Source of the DNA: Dermanyssus gallinae
Lineage: Eukaryota; Arthropoda; Arachnida; Mesostigmata; Dermanyssidae
Assembly: GCA_003439945.1 (NCBI GenBank)
Contig: QVRM01002137.1
Span: 248,001 to 312,000, forward strand
Direction of reading: 5' to 3'
Length of the DNA: 64,000 bases
The notes under the pieces are model-generated. The model did not search any database. It had not been told where the DNA came from and was given only the letters and a program-made list of their open reading frames with translations. Made by a program: the position numbers and the translations under genes. Shown here in pieces: positions 1-11,109 of this stretch. Position 1 is the stretch's first letter; every line of letters begins with the position of its first letter.

Positions 1-390
1 GAATGCTACCGACTACAATGCTCTCCATAGATGCCACCAGGCCCTGTGATTTGCAAGGGACTCCTTCAACAATCGCAGGTTTATGAAACTAAATGATACC
101 AAGATTATTATTGTCAATGTTGAAAGTTCATTGGTGAGTCCTGTAGCAAAGGAAAATCAAGCGCTATACTACTATTGGCGTTTGACTTTAACGGCAGCTC
201 TGTAAAACATTTATAATTATTCACTCAGGTTAAGTAGCAAGTAAACCACAATACAAGACTTTAAACAACTCTAAGGACAGTAAGTCTATACTATCGGCGG
301 GTGATTTGCGTATGTTTGGAAATATATAGATTCCCGGGCACAAAATCAAATAACATTTAGTAACTACAAGGCCCCACACTAAGGGGCTAA
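1..390. other. No recognised feature
   Basis: AT-rich sequence. I see no coding similarity, repeat or RNA gene in it. Confidence 0.4.
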
Positions 391-1050
391 TTAATTTAAA
401 GATTGCACAAAATTGCATTCTGCGATATGGTATCTTCGGCAGAATTCACGGCAGCGGAGGCATACACAAGTCTCGCACGATTCATGGAACTCAGGTCGTT
501 GACATAGAGTGTAATGAAAGTCATGCACTGCAAGCCGACTTATTACGTGTCTGTTGCTACGCTCTGGCCCTTTCACTCCGCAATTCTTATTGCTTCGGTA
601 TTGAGGAATTCCGGGTCGAGTTTGGAAAACTTTACCTTCTTTTTTCCAACGCAGTCGTTGAAAGCTGTATTGTAATGTAGATTATAACGGCGCTTCAGAT
701 TTTCTTTGAGGAGTGGACAGTCTGCTAAAAGGTAGACGAGGCGGTTGCGCGTTGACGAATGGAGTCCCAGAGTTCGTTTCAGGAAAGCTGCTTTTATCTG
801 ATTCAATTGGTCAAGGTTTCTGAGTGCGCCCATATCGGTGCATGTTATAGATCTCCGTAATACACCGAGTATTTCCGATGAACTCAAAAGGCATTTTACA
901 GGCATTGGGTCAAGCCCCGTAGCCGTCCTTGACATTCAGATTCCCAGGGCTGAGTTCGGAACTTTCAGAGTTCAATTGCCTCTCCGGAACATGAAGGCGG
1001 CCTGGGGCTGTGTAGCTCCCAATGTTTTTTTTTTAAGATCTTCCGTAAGG
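391..1050 (-). pseudogene. 3' remnant of group A (APE-type) LINE ORF2
   Basis: Decayed C-terminal part of a non-LTR retrotransposon ORF2. Reading the minus strand from about 1050, a relic of the KFRRGG block (FMFRRGN) is followed, in another frame, by AAFLKRTLGLHSSTRNRLVYL and LKRRYNL (about 800 to 680), which match the region after the RT in the intact element at 19.7-22.5 kb. The frame then stops at 573 and shifts. From 576 down to 391 it encodes the C-terminal metal-binding cluster (HDFHYTLC, then CVCLRCREFC and YHIAEC). The two pieces overlap by a few bases, so one frameshift separates them, and the RT core itself is absent. Family membership is secure from the ordered motifs; the exact 5' limit is not. 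Confidence 0.75.
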
Positions 1051-1150
1051 CTAATGCCCGTGTACGATTTTTTCATGTCATGGCTAATTTTTATTCCACT
1101 CCGACATTTACCTTGTCTAAATTGGAAACCATGCAAACCAATTTAAGAGT

Positions 1151-1220
1151 GGCCGGTCTGGGTCTCGAACCCAGTCCTCCTAAATGCAAAGCAAAAGCTT
1201 TGCCACTAAGCCAACTTGCT
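1151..1220 (-). pseudogene. tRNA-Ala(TGC)-like pseudogene
   Basis: On the minus strand a 70-nt segment keeps tRNA geometry. There is a perfect 4-bp D stem (GCTT/AAGC, around 1197-1211) and an anticodon loop TTTGCAT with anticodon TGC at 1186-1188. A perfect 5-bp T stem encloses TTCGAGA at 1158-1174. The acceptor stem pairs at only about 4 of 7 positions and the anticodon stem is mostly wobble plus a mismatch. It is therefore probably a dead tRNA gene or the head of a tRNA-derived SINE. A tRNA-specific covariance model would decide. Confidence 0.5.
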
Positions 1221-1319
1221 CGGTCTTCAGCAAGTTGTTGCAATGCTCCCAGCAAGTTATGAAAAATAATTATAGCACTGGTTCGTTTCCAAACAGATTA
1301 AAAAGGACGCAAAAAGAAT

Positions 1320-2465
1320 TCCTCTATTGAAGAATGGATTCAATGCAAAGCGTACCCGGGCTGCCAACTACCGCCCCTCTAGTCCTCTTTGGTCGATAGC
1401 CTAAATATAGTTTTCGAGAAGCCTGTGATTAAGAGGCTTAAATGGTACCTTCAATCAGCCTAGTTCTTTTTGGCAAGCCAGTTCTGTTTTAGAATATCGC
1501 GGCATACAGAGTTGGCGGAGGCACACGCTTGGCAAGATATCATCGATACAATAAAAATATAAGCAGGCCTGTCTTGGAGTCTTCCTAGACGTTGGTGCTG
1601 CTTCCTATTGTTTACGCTTCTCATTCTTCCGTCAAATTTATAGTGTTTGGGATGTGCACTGGTTACAAATTGTTAATTAAGCCATTGGTCAGACCTATCT
1701 GAAAGAAGAGAGACGTTTAGGATTGGTCAAATTGAATTTACGTGGAAGGAACTCAATATCGGCACACCTCAAGGATCGGTATTTAAACCTTACATGTTCA
1801 TTGCTTTTATAAATTTCATCCTGCTTAGGATTTCGACAAATGATATCGGTAAGACGTTCACGTACGCGGAAGACACGTCAAAGCTATTTCGCCTTTAGCC
1901 GACCAAGCGATTAACGACGATATACTGATTTTAATTGTGTGTGAGAGGCTATCGAGACTTTTGAAGTCTTTGGTTTTATTGCTAATGCCTGCAAAGCACG
2001 CCTGTGGTGTTATTTCTCATTACGTCTCAGAGAAGCGTTAGTCTGCAGCAGATCACACAGGTTGGGACATAAGTCGTTTGATCCCAGACAGCTAATCGTT
2101 TGGGCCTAGGCCTGCATGTAACGCTGACCTGGAAGGATAGTCATCTGACTATCCTTCCACCTAAGTGCTATTCTATCATTGCGACGTCTAGAAGACTTAA
2201 TAGTAGTTGCTCAGATAGGTTGGTGTTTCCAGACGAGTGCCTCATTCTCATCTATAAGACCGTTGCTATTGCCAGTGGTTTTGTTATGCTTTATATGCTC
2301 GATTACGGAAATGTACTATGTGCGTGCTGCCCCGCTTGCGTTAAAAATGGCGAGAGGAAGGATTCTATCGGAAATATCCTTTCCACTCATCGCGAACGCC
2401 AGCCGCTCTAACCGTCGCATTACCGTCGCGTTTGCAACACCCTTCGTTTTTAACGAAATTAGTAG
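1320..2465 (+). pseudogene. Jockey/CR1-like LINE reverse transcriptase, heavily decayed
   Basis: Translated fragments in shifting frames follow the order of a Jockey/CR1-type RT. ANYRP..LL appears near 1367-1390, GTPQGSVF..YMF near 1768-1800, and a degenerate active-site relic (FTYAEDTSKL) near 1858-1890. Then comes a thumb-like stretch with PPKCYSIIAT near 2158-2190 and LIYKTV near 2248-2270. The same thumb sequence, better preserved, occurs on the minus strand at 14.3-14.9 kb (APKCYAVIST, LVYKAVLLPVL), which supports the call. There are several stops and frameshifts, and the catalytic YADD is lost. No ORF1 or endonuclease part was seen. Confidence 0.6.
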
Positions 2466-2469
2466 ATAG

Positions 2470-4065
2470 TCTGTCGTCTACCGCCTGCTGCCTGTATGAG
2501 GCTCCCTTGTTAGAAGCGTTCGATCACTCACGTCTGTGAGGCAATTTGTGCAAGGGTACTTGTGCAACATGCGATCCAGATGCGTTAAGGCAAATATGAA
2601 AACGCACATATGCGAAAATATCAAATATCTGACCTAGTGCAAATGCGTAAACTTGTGGAAATATGTGAATTGTGTGTGTGCGTATTAAAATAAATACGTG
2701 ACTTGTTTGTCTGAATTTGTGTAAATGTGTACACTGAGACACCAATTTTACCTACTATTTTTACGACAACGTTAGAATTGTGAAAACAGCAGTTCTGTCA
2801 ATAAGTAAAACCTTGTGTTTTTTTTGTATTGTATTCAATTATATGGCGACATTCAGCACGTGAAGCTGAAAATGGCAAAAGAGTTACACTTAACACGATT
2901 GTTTCATATCGGCGGAAGGACGCGGCTTTCGAGTGCTGGATCTCTCGGCGCCCGCCACCATTTCGCCCTTAAATCTCATGCACATTGTTTGTGGCGTTGT
3001 GTTCGACCTGTCGTATGTTCGATATGTCAGTGTTTACACACGGGATCTCACCCGTGCTTTCCGCTGCAGTTCCCAACTCGTTTCGTGTTTTTTTTCGGTT
3101 CCTTGGCTTTACTGGTTAGCTCTGAACATTTTATTCGATCACTTCAAGCCAGAGGAGAAATATTGTCATTAGCGTCATAAATATGTTCCCAAACGAGTCC
3201 CCTCTTTTTCTTCTAAGCACTAGACAGGCTAAGCAGTATTACGATCGGATTTCTGTCGTCGTCATCGTCAATCTCTGTCCCGCTGATTGATGTTTTCTAC
3301 CATCCTGGCTGGCGAGGCAAACAAGATGGGCGGCGATTGAAGGGCCACCGCCAGCTCCTTCTCTTCGACCAGCTGGAAGGTTCGAAGTTTTTCGGAAAAA
3401 TCGCAGTTGCCCGCACCTGTTTGTTCGCTAAGTTCCGATACGTCGTCGTAGTTGTAGTAGTAGTAATGTGACGTCAACTAGCAATCGAAGTCCCTCGGTA
3501 AAACCTCGTTGGGTACGTCACCGCCTCTGCGCAAGGGGCAGGGTCACATGCACGTCAACACACTGCAAGGCGAGCAGCATCTACGCATGCAAACATGTAT
3601 GCTAAGTGCACGTGCACGCAGAACTAACGAAGTCATGAGGTGACGGAATAACCGAACCTATCCCTTTCTGTTCTACGTTCATGTTCAGCGACTTCAGCTT
3701 GACGGCTTCCTCCGGTTCTAGCCTTGTCAACACTATTCACTTTGCTTTGCCGTCTTCACCGTCAACGGTGTCGTCATCGTTGTCGTCGTCGTCGTCGGCG
3801 TACGAGCGAGCCCTAACTATACAGGCGGCGCTCTCGATGTTCGAACTCGAGTTCCCAGTACATCTATCTCTGTATGCGTGTTGTGTTGGGGCTGGCGGCA
3901 TGAATGTATGCGCCGAAATTCTATCGATGGCTTTGTCGCAATACACACGACACGCAAGCGGATATGACGGAGCCAGACCGAGGAGCCGCCAAACAAGATG
4001 AACGGGGCTGGGGGATATTTTTAGAAACAGCTAGCCTTTTTTTGTTTATGGGGTTGGTGGTCCAT
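2470..4065. other. Unassigned sequence with short low-complexity runs
   Basis: No protein or RNA family was recognised. A (GTC)n run at about 3773-3800 creates a poly-Ser/poly-Asp frame that should not be read as a gene. Scattered open frames of 60-140 codons lack recognisable motifs. Confidence 0.35.
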
Positions 4066-4069
4066 ATAA

Positions 4070-4175
4070 AGAGAAAGATGCTCGAATGCCGCACTAGGTT
4101 GTCGTGGCACGAAAGCGCCACGAAACGTATTGACCCTGTGTCTAACGTGTGTCGTCGATACCGTGATACTGCGCT
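4070..4175 (+). repeat. Dispersed repeat, copy 1 (inverted partner at 5575-5680)
   Basis: About 100 bp starting at AAGATGCTCGAATGCCGCAC, then a GTCGTGGCA block, CGTATTGACC and GTCGTCGATACCGTGATA. The same ordered blocks occur on the minus strand at 5575-5680 with small insertions and substitutions. The copies lie about 1.4 kb apart in opposite orientation. Identity of the family is unknown. Confidence 0.6.
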
Positions 4176-4179
4176 TTAT

Positions 4180-5465
4180 AGATTGTTGTATATAGCCGTG
4201 TGCAATGATGCTGTACTGCTTCGGCACCGAATTCATTGCAAGAGTGACTTGACTCAACAACGCTTTGTGTCTCAACGTTGCACGCTATATCTATATACGT
4301 ATGTAAACATAAGCGTGCTTTGAAACGTAGATGTTTTTCGGCGAGCCGCCACAAGGCCGAGTTATAACTAAGTCGGAAACGAGAATGAGGCATGCTGTGA
4401 GCGATACGGCGATGTTTCGCTGTTTACGGTGCGGCAGCTCCAAAACGTTTGAGTGAAGAGTCTGAATGAGGCGGGCCTTCTCAACTTGTTTCTTGACTTT
4501 GCAAATAAAATGTTATTTGGTGTGAGGAACAATCGTATTGCTACGTGTTGTTGTACTTTGGTTTCTCAAAAAAAAAAACATTTTAAGTCAAATGTTGCAG
4601 ACTCTGCTTTGTGGTGTTTTCCGGAAAATCAAAATGAGTCGGGAAGCCCGCAGATCGATAGAAGACCTCGGTAGTGCAGGACGAACTCATTGAATGACGG
4701 TGTACCTGTCTGCCCTGATCAGTAATCCATAGAAGTAAAAAAATAGAGAATCCTGATCTTGTTTCGCGCGGTGTATCATTACTGAAAAAGCGTAGTAGGC
4801 AGCTCTATCCGATTTTTGATGGGCGGTTGCCGTACTTACTCTGTTTCTCTGCAGCCGCATGAGACTGAGACGTGAGACTGGCCAGTACAGCCGAAAAACC
4901 GACGTTAAGCGCCCGCGCGAATTCAGTTTTTTAACTGTTCATGCCCGCAGTTGTTGCCCACATTTTCTCTAGACACTTAGAGAACTCGGCTACAAAGTAC
5001 AGCCCATGGTATTGGCTTAAGGGCGCTCCATTATCTGGAACAAGATCGTTAGACCTCAACTTTAAGAAATGTTTCTTTCAACTTCGCACTATCAACGACA
5101 TTGCTCCGCAGATTTATGCTCACAGCTATGTTATGAGGGCTGACTGCTAGGAAATGTAGCAACTTAAAAGGCTCCTATTAATATTTCCTGTAGTTTTATC
5201 TTGCCTGGGCAGATTGGCAGGGCCGTGTGGAAGCAAAAGCATGCAATATCATGCACAAATGTGTGGCTTAGGGTCTTGAGAAGTACAGAACTAAGTGCAT
5301 ACTTATATATGCCTAGCGTTCCGATGGAACATCCTCATATATCATGCCGTTTTGTCTTCCTCGCATTCGCAGCCTGCCCGCGAACACGCATCTCTTTGAA
5401 CGTCGTGCAATATCCAGACATCCACATAGAACAGCAGGCGCGACTCACAAGTTTCAAGTTTACTG
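4180..5465. other. Unassigned sequence
   Basis: No recognisable coding region. Open frames at 4453-4674 and 4941-5150 have no known motif and lie in AT-rich DNA without supporting context. Confidence 0.35.
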
Positions 5466-5468
5466 ATA

Positions 5469-5550
5469 TCTTTGAGCGGTCAGAACGAAATATATATATA
5501 TATAAATCTTTGAGCGGTCAGACAGAAATGTGTAAATATATATATATATT
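5469..5550. repeat. Two-copy tandem repeat with (TA)n
   Basis: TCTTTGAGCGGTCAGA followed by a short (TA)n tract occurs twice in direct succession (about 5468-5505 and 5506-5550), a local tandem duplication of about 38 bp. Confidence 0.75.
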
Positions 5551-5574
5551 CCGGACGTCTTTGTCGGAAAACCG

Positions 5575-5680
5575 CTGTATCGCGGCGTCGTCAAAACGTT
5601 AGTATGGTCAATACTGTCGTTTGATACATTGGCTTTGCCACGACAGCCTCGTGCGGAATTCAAGCATCTTCCGGCACAAT
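5575..5680 (-). repeat. Dispersed repeat, copy 2 (inverted partner at 4070-4175)
   Basis: The reverse strand reads AAGATGCTTGAATTCCGCAC, then GTCGTGGCA, GTATTGACC and a GACGACGCCGCGATA block, matching copy 1 in the same order. Confidence 0.6.
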
Positions 5681-6225
5681 CGTTTTTTGTCGTCGATCTC
5701 CACCACCGTGCTTACAAAACCAACCAAACATTCAATACCGAGAAAGCAATACCGGCGTGCATACGGACGGACTATATGCGAATTATTGGTAATACACCAA
5801 TAGAAATTAATGTAAATTAAATGGATTAAGTATGCCCTAATGTGTAAACGAAGCTGCATCCGTGAAAAGCACACGCGAAGAGAACTTAGCTAGGATTTAT
5901 TCCTTTGTTTGGCGGACACCAGCAACACCTTGACAGTTCTCAACAGCTGGCTGGTTATCAATGCTCCGCATAACTTGAACTCGTTAAAAGAGGTCAGAAG
6001 AAAAGTTCCGCCGCTTAGCAAGTTTAATTCTATTCAGCAAATGATAGTGGAGGGAAGCGTGAGTTTTCAACAAGAGTCATCTGCTATTGTTGTGGAGCCT
6101 TCAGCAAATTAATTTTAATGATCTTACCTCGATTTGACTGTGCGTTTTGCAAAACAATTGGCATTCACGAAGGTGAATATAAAAGTCTGTGGCGGCCCAG
6201 GCTTATACTTTCTGCAAACCTAAAA
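5681..6225. other. Unassigned sequence with a 67-codon open frame
   Basis: The frame at 5909-6112 has no recognised motif and no visible gene context. Nothing else was identified. Confidence 0.3.
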
Positions 6226-6229
6226 CTGT

Positions 6230-6420
6230 GCGCAATCGGTACGGTAGAACGATCATTCGATTGCTTTTGTAGTGGACTATTTGATACGACAGATCGATAC
6301 GAAGTAAGCATTTTTATTTTGTAGATTGTTATACCTAGATGATCGTCCTTAGATCGCACACATGATACGCGCCAATTTATTCACGCCTAACCTTAACATC
6401 TACGCATTTCTTCATAACAA
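6230..6420 (+). repeat. Dispersed repeat, shared with 8950-9320
   Basis: The blocks ACGATCATTCGATTGCTTTT, ACAGATCGA, TAGATTGTTATACCTA and AGATCGCACACATGATACGC recur in the same order at about 9008-9290. This copy lacks the three-unit 20-bp tandem repeat present in the other. Confidence 0.65.
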
Positions 6421-6785
6421 ATATAAAATGCAGCTCTTTCTGAGAAACAACGTGCGGCCAACTGGATTTATTGTGGAATGTCTTACCTCATTCATCTTAT
6501 AGTCCTAACCTTGCTTTTTCAGATTATTATTTGTTTCGCTTATTCCAGAAATCCTTGAAAGCAAAAAAATAATGTTTGCATGACTCCTTTTTGATTAAGT
6601 TTTAAATTAAACTATTAAAAATATATATATAAATTAGGCGAACAGTCAATAAAGGTCACATATACATTTCGGGTATACATCAATGCGTAAAGTTACACCG
6701 CATATTTCAAATTAACCTAATTTTGTCTTAGTATTCCGACAGAACCTAGTAAGGAACGCGCACACATACACACACATATATGGGC
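6421..6785. other. AT-rich unassigned sequence
   Basis: Contains a short (TA)n run near 6618-6630. No coding similarity was seen. Confidence 0.35.
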
Positions 6786-6789
6786 AAAG

Positions 6790-7860
6790 GACAACAAATC
6801 GACCCTTGTGGAATAGCTCTTTTCCTTATCGCTATCACCGAACTACAGACAAAGCTTTGATCGGAGTCTCAACCGTAGTACCTTGATGACGCAACGTTGT
6901 TAGGAGACTGGGAAACGATCCTAGCCTACATCAAGGCCGTGCAGGAATTTCCGCTCCGGCTCAACACTCAACGCGAACAAATGTGAGCTCTTTCTACACT
7001 TGGAGGAGCACCGCGACGAGTCTATTTCGAGTTTGCAGGCACTACTGCACGACACTCGAGTAGCAGCCGAGGATAATATCGAACTTCTGGGAGCTTTCTT
7101 TAGCAATGCAGCGCTGGATAGTAAACCGCGGGGAAAACTTGTTGAAGCCAGCCAATGGTGCAACAGGCGTCAAACTCTAGGTGCCCAGCCCGCGTTATAC
7201 TTTTTGAAACAAAGCCTTTCCACTCCTCCCCTGACATATCCCCTGAGTCGTTCACCTGCCTTTAAAAAGATCGACCTTCTCGACAGGTTCGGTGGTATTC
7301 TGCGCACGGGACTACAACGGCTACTCAACATTCACTTTGGATATGCATCCTGGGACATTAGTCCTTGTGAACGTTGGGGGCTTGGGGATTCGCCGTGCAC
7401 TTGATTTCTCATTATCATGTTACTTGAGAACCATGACAACCTTTAAGGATTTAATAAGTTTGATTGGAGTTGGAGATGCCTTAAAGCTTATTTTTTAATG
7501 AGCGGGAGGGAACCTGGAGACGATGCTGGTCAATAACACATTCTGAATCGTCTGGGGTCTGCGGCTTGGGAAGGCTGTATTCAGAGTACACCTGTAATGT
7601 ATGCTGAAGACGGGACAGCAGACTATCCTGTCGGTTCAGTACTGGCAAGTTCTTCAAGGAGCTCGAAAAGGGTGTTACTGTAGCAACGAAGGATACGCGA
7701 GCCGGGGAGTACCAGTTGCGGCGTATGGAGGCTCAACAGAGGAATGCAATGACGGTAGTATGGTCACTTCCATCGCGTAAGGAAGGGCTGCCAAAAGTTA
7801 CGGAGCAATTTCTGACCATTACCATATGAATATTAAATAAACTAGTCCTACTCTCGTGTT
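6790..7860 (+). pseudogene. Group B (R2-superclade) reverse transcriptase remnant
   Basis: Decayed RT of an R2-like non-LTR retrotransposon. In order: QIDPCGIALFLIAI (degenerate QGDP..PALFSLAI) near 6800, then YLDDATLLGDWETILAYIKA near 6880-6940, which keeps YLDD, the active-site variant usual in this group. Next come LLGAFFSNAAL near 7087-7120 (LLG.P. motif), a thumb segment with ALYFLKQSLSTP and ILRTGLQRLLNIHFG to about 7340, and GGLGIRRALDFSLS at about 7377-7420 in another frame. Similarity fades after about 7500. Several frameshifts are present. The zinc knuckle and nuclease are not recognisable here. Confidence 0.75.
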
Positions 7861-8560
7861 GAGATTTCGCCTCGATTCTCGAGAAAAAATAATTTATTTT
7901 AGCGGTTTCTTTACAAAAAAACTGTGGCTAAACGGAAAAAAAATGATGCTTAGCAAAAAATTCGATACCTTAGCTTAGTAATGATCGTAGTATTCCAAAC
8001 TGATAACTATATTGAATGAAATGATTCTCGATAGTTAACAGAGTAGAACTGTAAAAGCTGACTTCTGGCAAGCTCTTGTCAAGCAATCCGTCAATAGCAA
8101 TAGAACAAGCAAGCGGTCATTTAATGATTTTTAGCTTGTGAAAATATAGTCGCAGTTCAGACTTGCCTCAGCCAAAAAACGGCACAGCTATCACGAGATT
8201 ACGTTAAAAGCCACGAAAAAAACGTTTTCGAGTTAATCAAGAGGTTGTGACCGGCCCGAGGCCCATCAGTAAAGCGTGCTTGTTTAGCTGAAGTGACCGT
8301 GACGAAAGTTGCGTACAGAGAAATTCTCTCCACAGGCAAAATGTAGGGCCGAACCGGCTATTTCTCCCAAGGTTGGTCAACAAGCGGCCGAGGAGAGAAA
8401 ATAAACCTGAGAGACGCGCGGGGAATATGGCGGCGGTCAAGGCACAATGATCGAAGTCCTGCTGTAACATATGCACACGCTGCAAGCGAAGAATGTATGT
8501 AGCCTGACGTAACGACAAACGACGTCTCCACAGGACACGTCGAATACGAGCGAGTGAGGC
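7861..8560. other. Unassigned sequence
   Basis: AT-rich to 8230, then more GC-rich. A 136-codon minus-strand frame at 8237-8647 has no recognised motif and overlaps repeat copy 8565-8900, so I do not call it a gene. Confidence 0.3.
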
Positions 8561-8564
8561 ACAC

Positions 8565-8900
8565 AGAAAAGGTAAACAGGAGTCTAACCAGCTCGAGAGC
8601 AAGGACGTATGCGGCCCTTCGAAACGAGTCGTCGTTACATTATGCATTGAAAACTACCGCATACGAAAGTTACTCGACGCCATGTGCGTACGGGCTAAAC
8701 TTGCGCTTCACTATGAAAAGAGCATTTGGAATGCAGGAAACAGCGCGACCAAAGCAGGAGACAGAAGAGCAGCTCGGCGAAACCGCATACCGCATATTGC
8801 CGTGAATAACCGTGATACGTGCGGGGAGACGGGATGGGAAGAGTAACAAGAAGGCAAAACGGGCAAGTTGACGCGTCGCTTGGGCAACTGCACGTGCGTT
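8565..8900 (+). repeat. Dispersed repeat D, copy 1
   Basis: The segment aligns by eye with 9495-9800. Shared blocks include GGTAAACAGGAGTCTA, a GTTAC..TTATGCA block, CGCATACGAA, CGACGCCATGTGCGTAC and GCATTTGGAATGCAGG. A weaker third copy may lie at 24440-24600. No coding function is recognised. Confidence 0.6.
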
Positions 8901-8949
8901 TGTCATACGACTAATTCTACTACGAACGACTGAATCAGACCGTCTTGGC

Positions 8950-9320
8950 GACATGCGCATATATTTGCGCAATCTACAGGTCTCGAACGTGTTGTGTTTG
9001 GACCACAATACGATCACTCGATTGCTTTTGACTGCTCCATTTTGTAGTGGAGTACTCCATTTTGTGGTGAAGTACTCTGTTTTGTAGTGGAGTCGCATTT
9101 TTACAGCGACAGATCGACTGCAATCAATTCGTGTTTTCCGGGCCGAAGAGCGCAATGCGTGTAGTGACGGACGACAGACTACGGGCAAGGCGAGCTTGCC
9201 CAGTGAACACGAATGAATTATGCCTATTTATCTCTTAGATTATTATACCTATTTGACACTCGGCGAGATCGCCCACACATGATATGCGCATCAAATGGAA
9301 CTGGGAGTTCATTTGCGTCT
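8950..9320 (+). repeat. Dispersed repeat, partner of 6230-6420
   Basis: Shares ACGATCACTCGATTGCTTTT, CGACAGATCGA, TAGATTATTATACCTA and GATCGCCCACACATGATATG in order with the copy at 6.2-6.4 kb. It is interrupted by a three-unit tandem repeat at 9036-9095. Confidence 0.65.
9036..9095. repeat. Three-unit 20-bp tandem repeat with internal dyads
   Basis: TCCATTTTGTAGTGGAGTAC is repeated three times with few changes. Within units, CTCCA and TGGAG form a small inverted repeat, so each unit could fold. Confidence 0.85.
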
Positions 9321-9494
9321 GACTGGTCGTTCGTTAGTCTGAAGGCTATGTGAAACACGCGGATGCCGCATAGACTCGCCGAAAGTGGCCCCGTGACCCA
9401 CCTGAACACGTTTGTACATGAAAATAGTAAAAAGCGTCATGTTCTGAGCAAGTTCTGAGAAAGCAAGGTTTCTCAGCGAGCACAGAGCAAACGT

Positions 9495-9800
9495 GGCCGA
9501 GAGGTAACCAGGAATCTAGCTAAGCCGGGATCAAGTAAATGTGCGGTAGTGGCAACGAGCCGTTACACCGTTATGCACTGAAGACCATCGCGTACGAATC
9601 TCCTGACGACGCTATATGTATACTAAACTGGGCCGCTATGGAAATAGTATTTGGACTGTAGGGTACACACAGTGACACATGCATAGAGCAATTCTGTAAA
9701 GCCGCGTACCGCATTGCTATGACGAACCCAAACGCACAGATGCCTGTTGTGGCACGTGTGGAGACGGTGGGAAAAGCACTCACAATAAGGCGACACGATA
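9495..9800 (+). repeat. Dispersed repeat D, copy 2
   Basis: Shares ordered blocks with 8565-8900 (GGTAACCAGGAATCTA, GTTACACCGTTATGCA, CGCGTACGAA, CGACGCTATATGTATAC, GTATTTGGACTGTAGG). Same strand, about 930 bp apart, clearly diverged. Confidence 0.6.
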
Positions 9801-9850
9801 AAGATAGGAAAACAAATACGACAAAGCAGGAGGTCGCATATGTACTTCAT

Positions 9851-11109
9851 GGCAGAGGCTGAAAGCCTCAGCCGACAACTCTGTAAGTGTCATGCAGATA
9901 CCCACTACGTAGTCAGAGATCATAACTCTTTTCAACTGGTTTGACACGGCAGCTGTATTAAACTGGTAGTCACGGACGATTCATAGAGCGTGGTAATAAT
10001 ATAAGTGGACAACCAACAAAGTGGGGCCAACAATGTTTGTGTACGTGTCACAGGCAAACACGTGGTCTTAATTAGATTGTATTGCTTGTATTTGAATAGG
10101 CCAATCTACGACGGCCTATTTTATGCGCAGGCGTGCAGAATAATACAGAGATAATCGTTGAATACTTATCGTGAATCTCCGTGCTGGCGTAGTCTGCTAC
10201 AACTGCAACGGTTGTGCTCATATGTAGGGTCAAAGAACCTAGCAGATGTGTGGCGGAAGAGGGATGCAGCAAAGCATCATAGCCTGTTGTTGAAAAACAA
10301 AAGCCATTAAGAGAGCTCGTCAACAGCTCCTTCCGCCTAATATAATATTGATCTATCTTAGGTCTTGTTAAAGTTTTTCAATCAGCGCATTATAAACCTG
10401 CCGTTGTCGTACTCTAATAATCAGTCGTTATCCTAAGAGCATCAACGTTACAAATATATTATTTAGAAAAGCGTAAGTGGTTCTGTCGGCAGACCTCAGT
10501 GGCCTGGGGATTCTCATCGGCATATGCCTAAGAGTCTGTTTCCAAAGATGTGTTGGTTAACCTGAGTTTACCCAAAAGGCAATGTCAATCAGAGGTCATG
10601 CAAATATCTATTTGCTTCTGCGTAGTCTGCGCACCACACGGTAGATAAGGATCGGAACGCACTCAACGTTCGCACAGTTTATTTATGCTATCTTCGACAC
10701 AATAACTTTGCTTCGTGGAATGCACAGGTATGTGTATGCACATGGAGAATCAGTTAGAGAAAGCTATGTGGAATTCTTTTGGCGAATTCGAGTCTACTTT
10801 AAATGAAGAGTGTCACGCCAGCCAATGATATATGAACATAGATGAACATTTCCACTACCCCGAAGGTAGGGCTATGTGTACACATTTATATATAAATCAT
10901 GTCTGTAGATAGACAAGTGTATGATATATGGAATTTAAATACGAATCTTCGTGGGGTTTTTGGCCTGTTCTTCATGAGAACATATTACTATTAATGAGTT
11001 CCGTGTGGGCCACTATGCCTTGATGCAAATTACGATTACGTGCAGCGACTGAATGAGTTATTCCGCACTTATTAAATAAGTAATCAGTCAAGTCGGCGCG
11101 ACCTAATCG
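9851..11109. other. Unassigned AT-rich sequence
   Basis: No coding region, RNA gene or strong repeat was recognised. Confidence 0.35.

Noticed and set aside
1151..1220. Functional tRNA-Ala gene
   Set aside because: The D and T arms are good, but the acceptor stem pairs at about 4 of 7 positions and the anticodon stem is weak, so it is called a pseudogene.
3681..4001. Ser-rich and Asp-rich frames on opposite strands
   Set aside because: They are produced by a (GTC)n low-complexity run; no domain is seen.
4941..5150. Frame starting MPAVVA, like the putative start of the IR-like copy at 39363 (MPAVVAD)
   Set aside because: Only about 20 bp match and the rest is unrelated, so it is probably chance.
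8237..9188. Two minus-strand frames of 136 and 172 codons
   Set aside because: They overlap dispersed repeats and a tandem repeat and show no domain or conserved motif, so I found no support for a gene.
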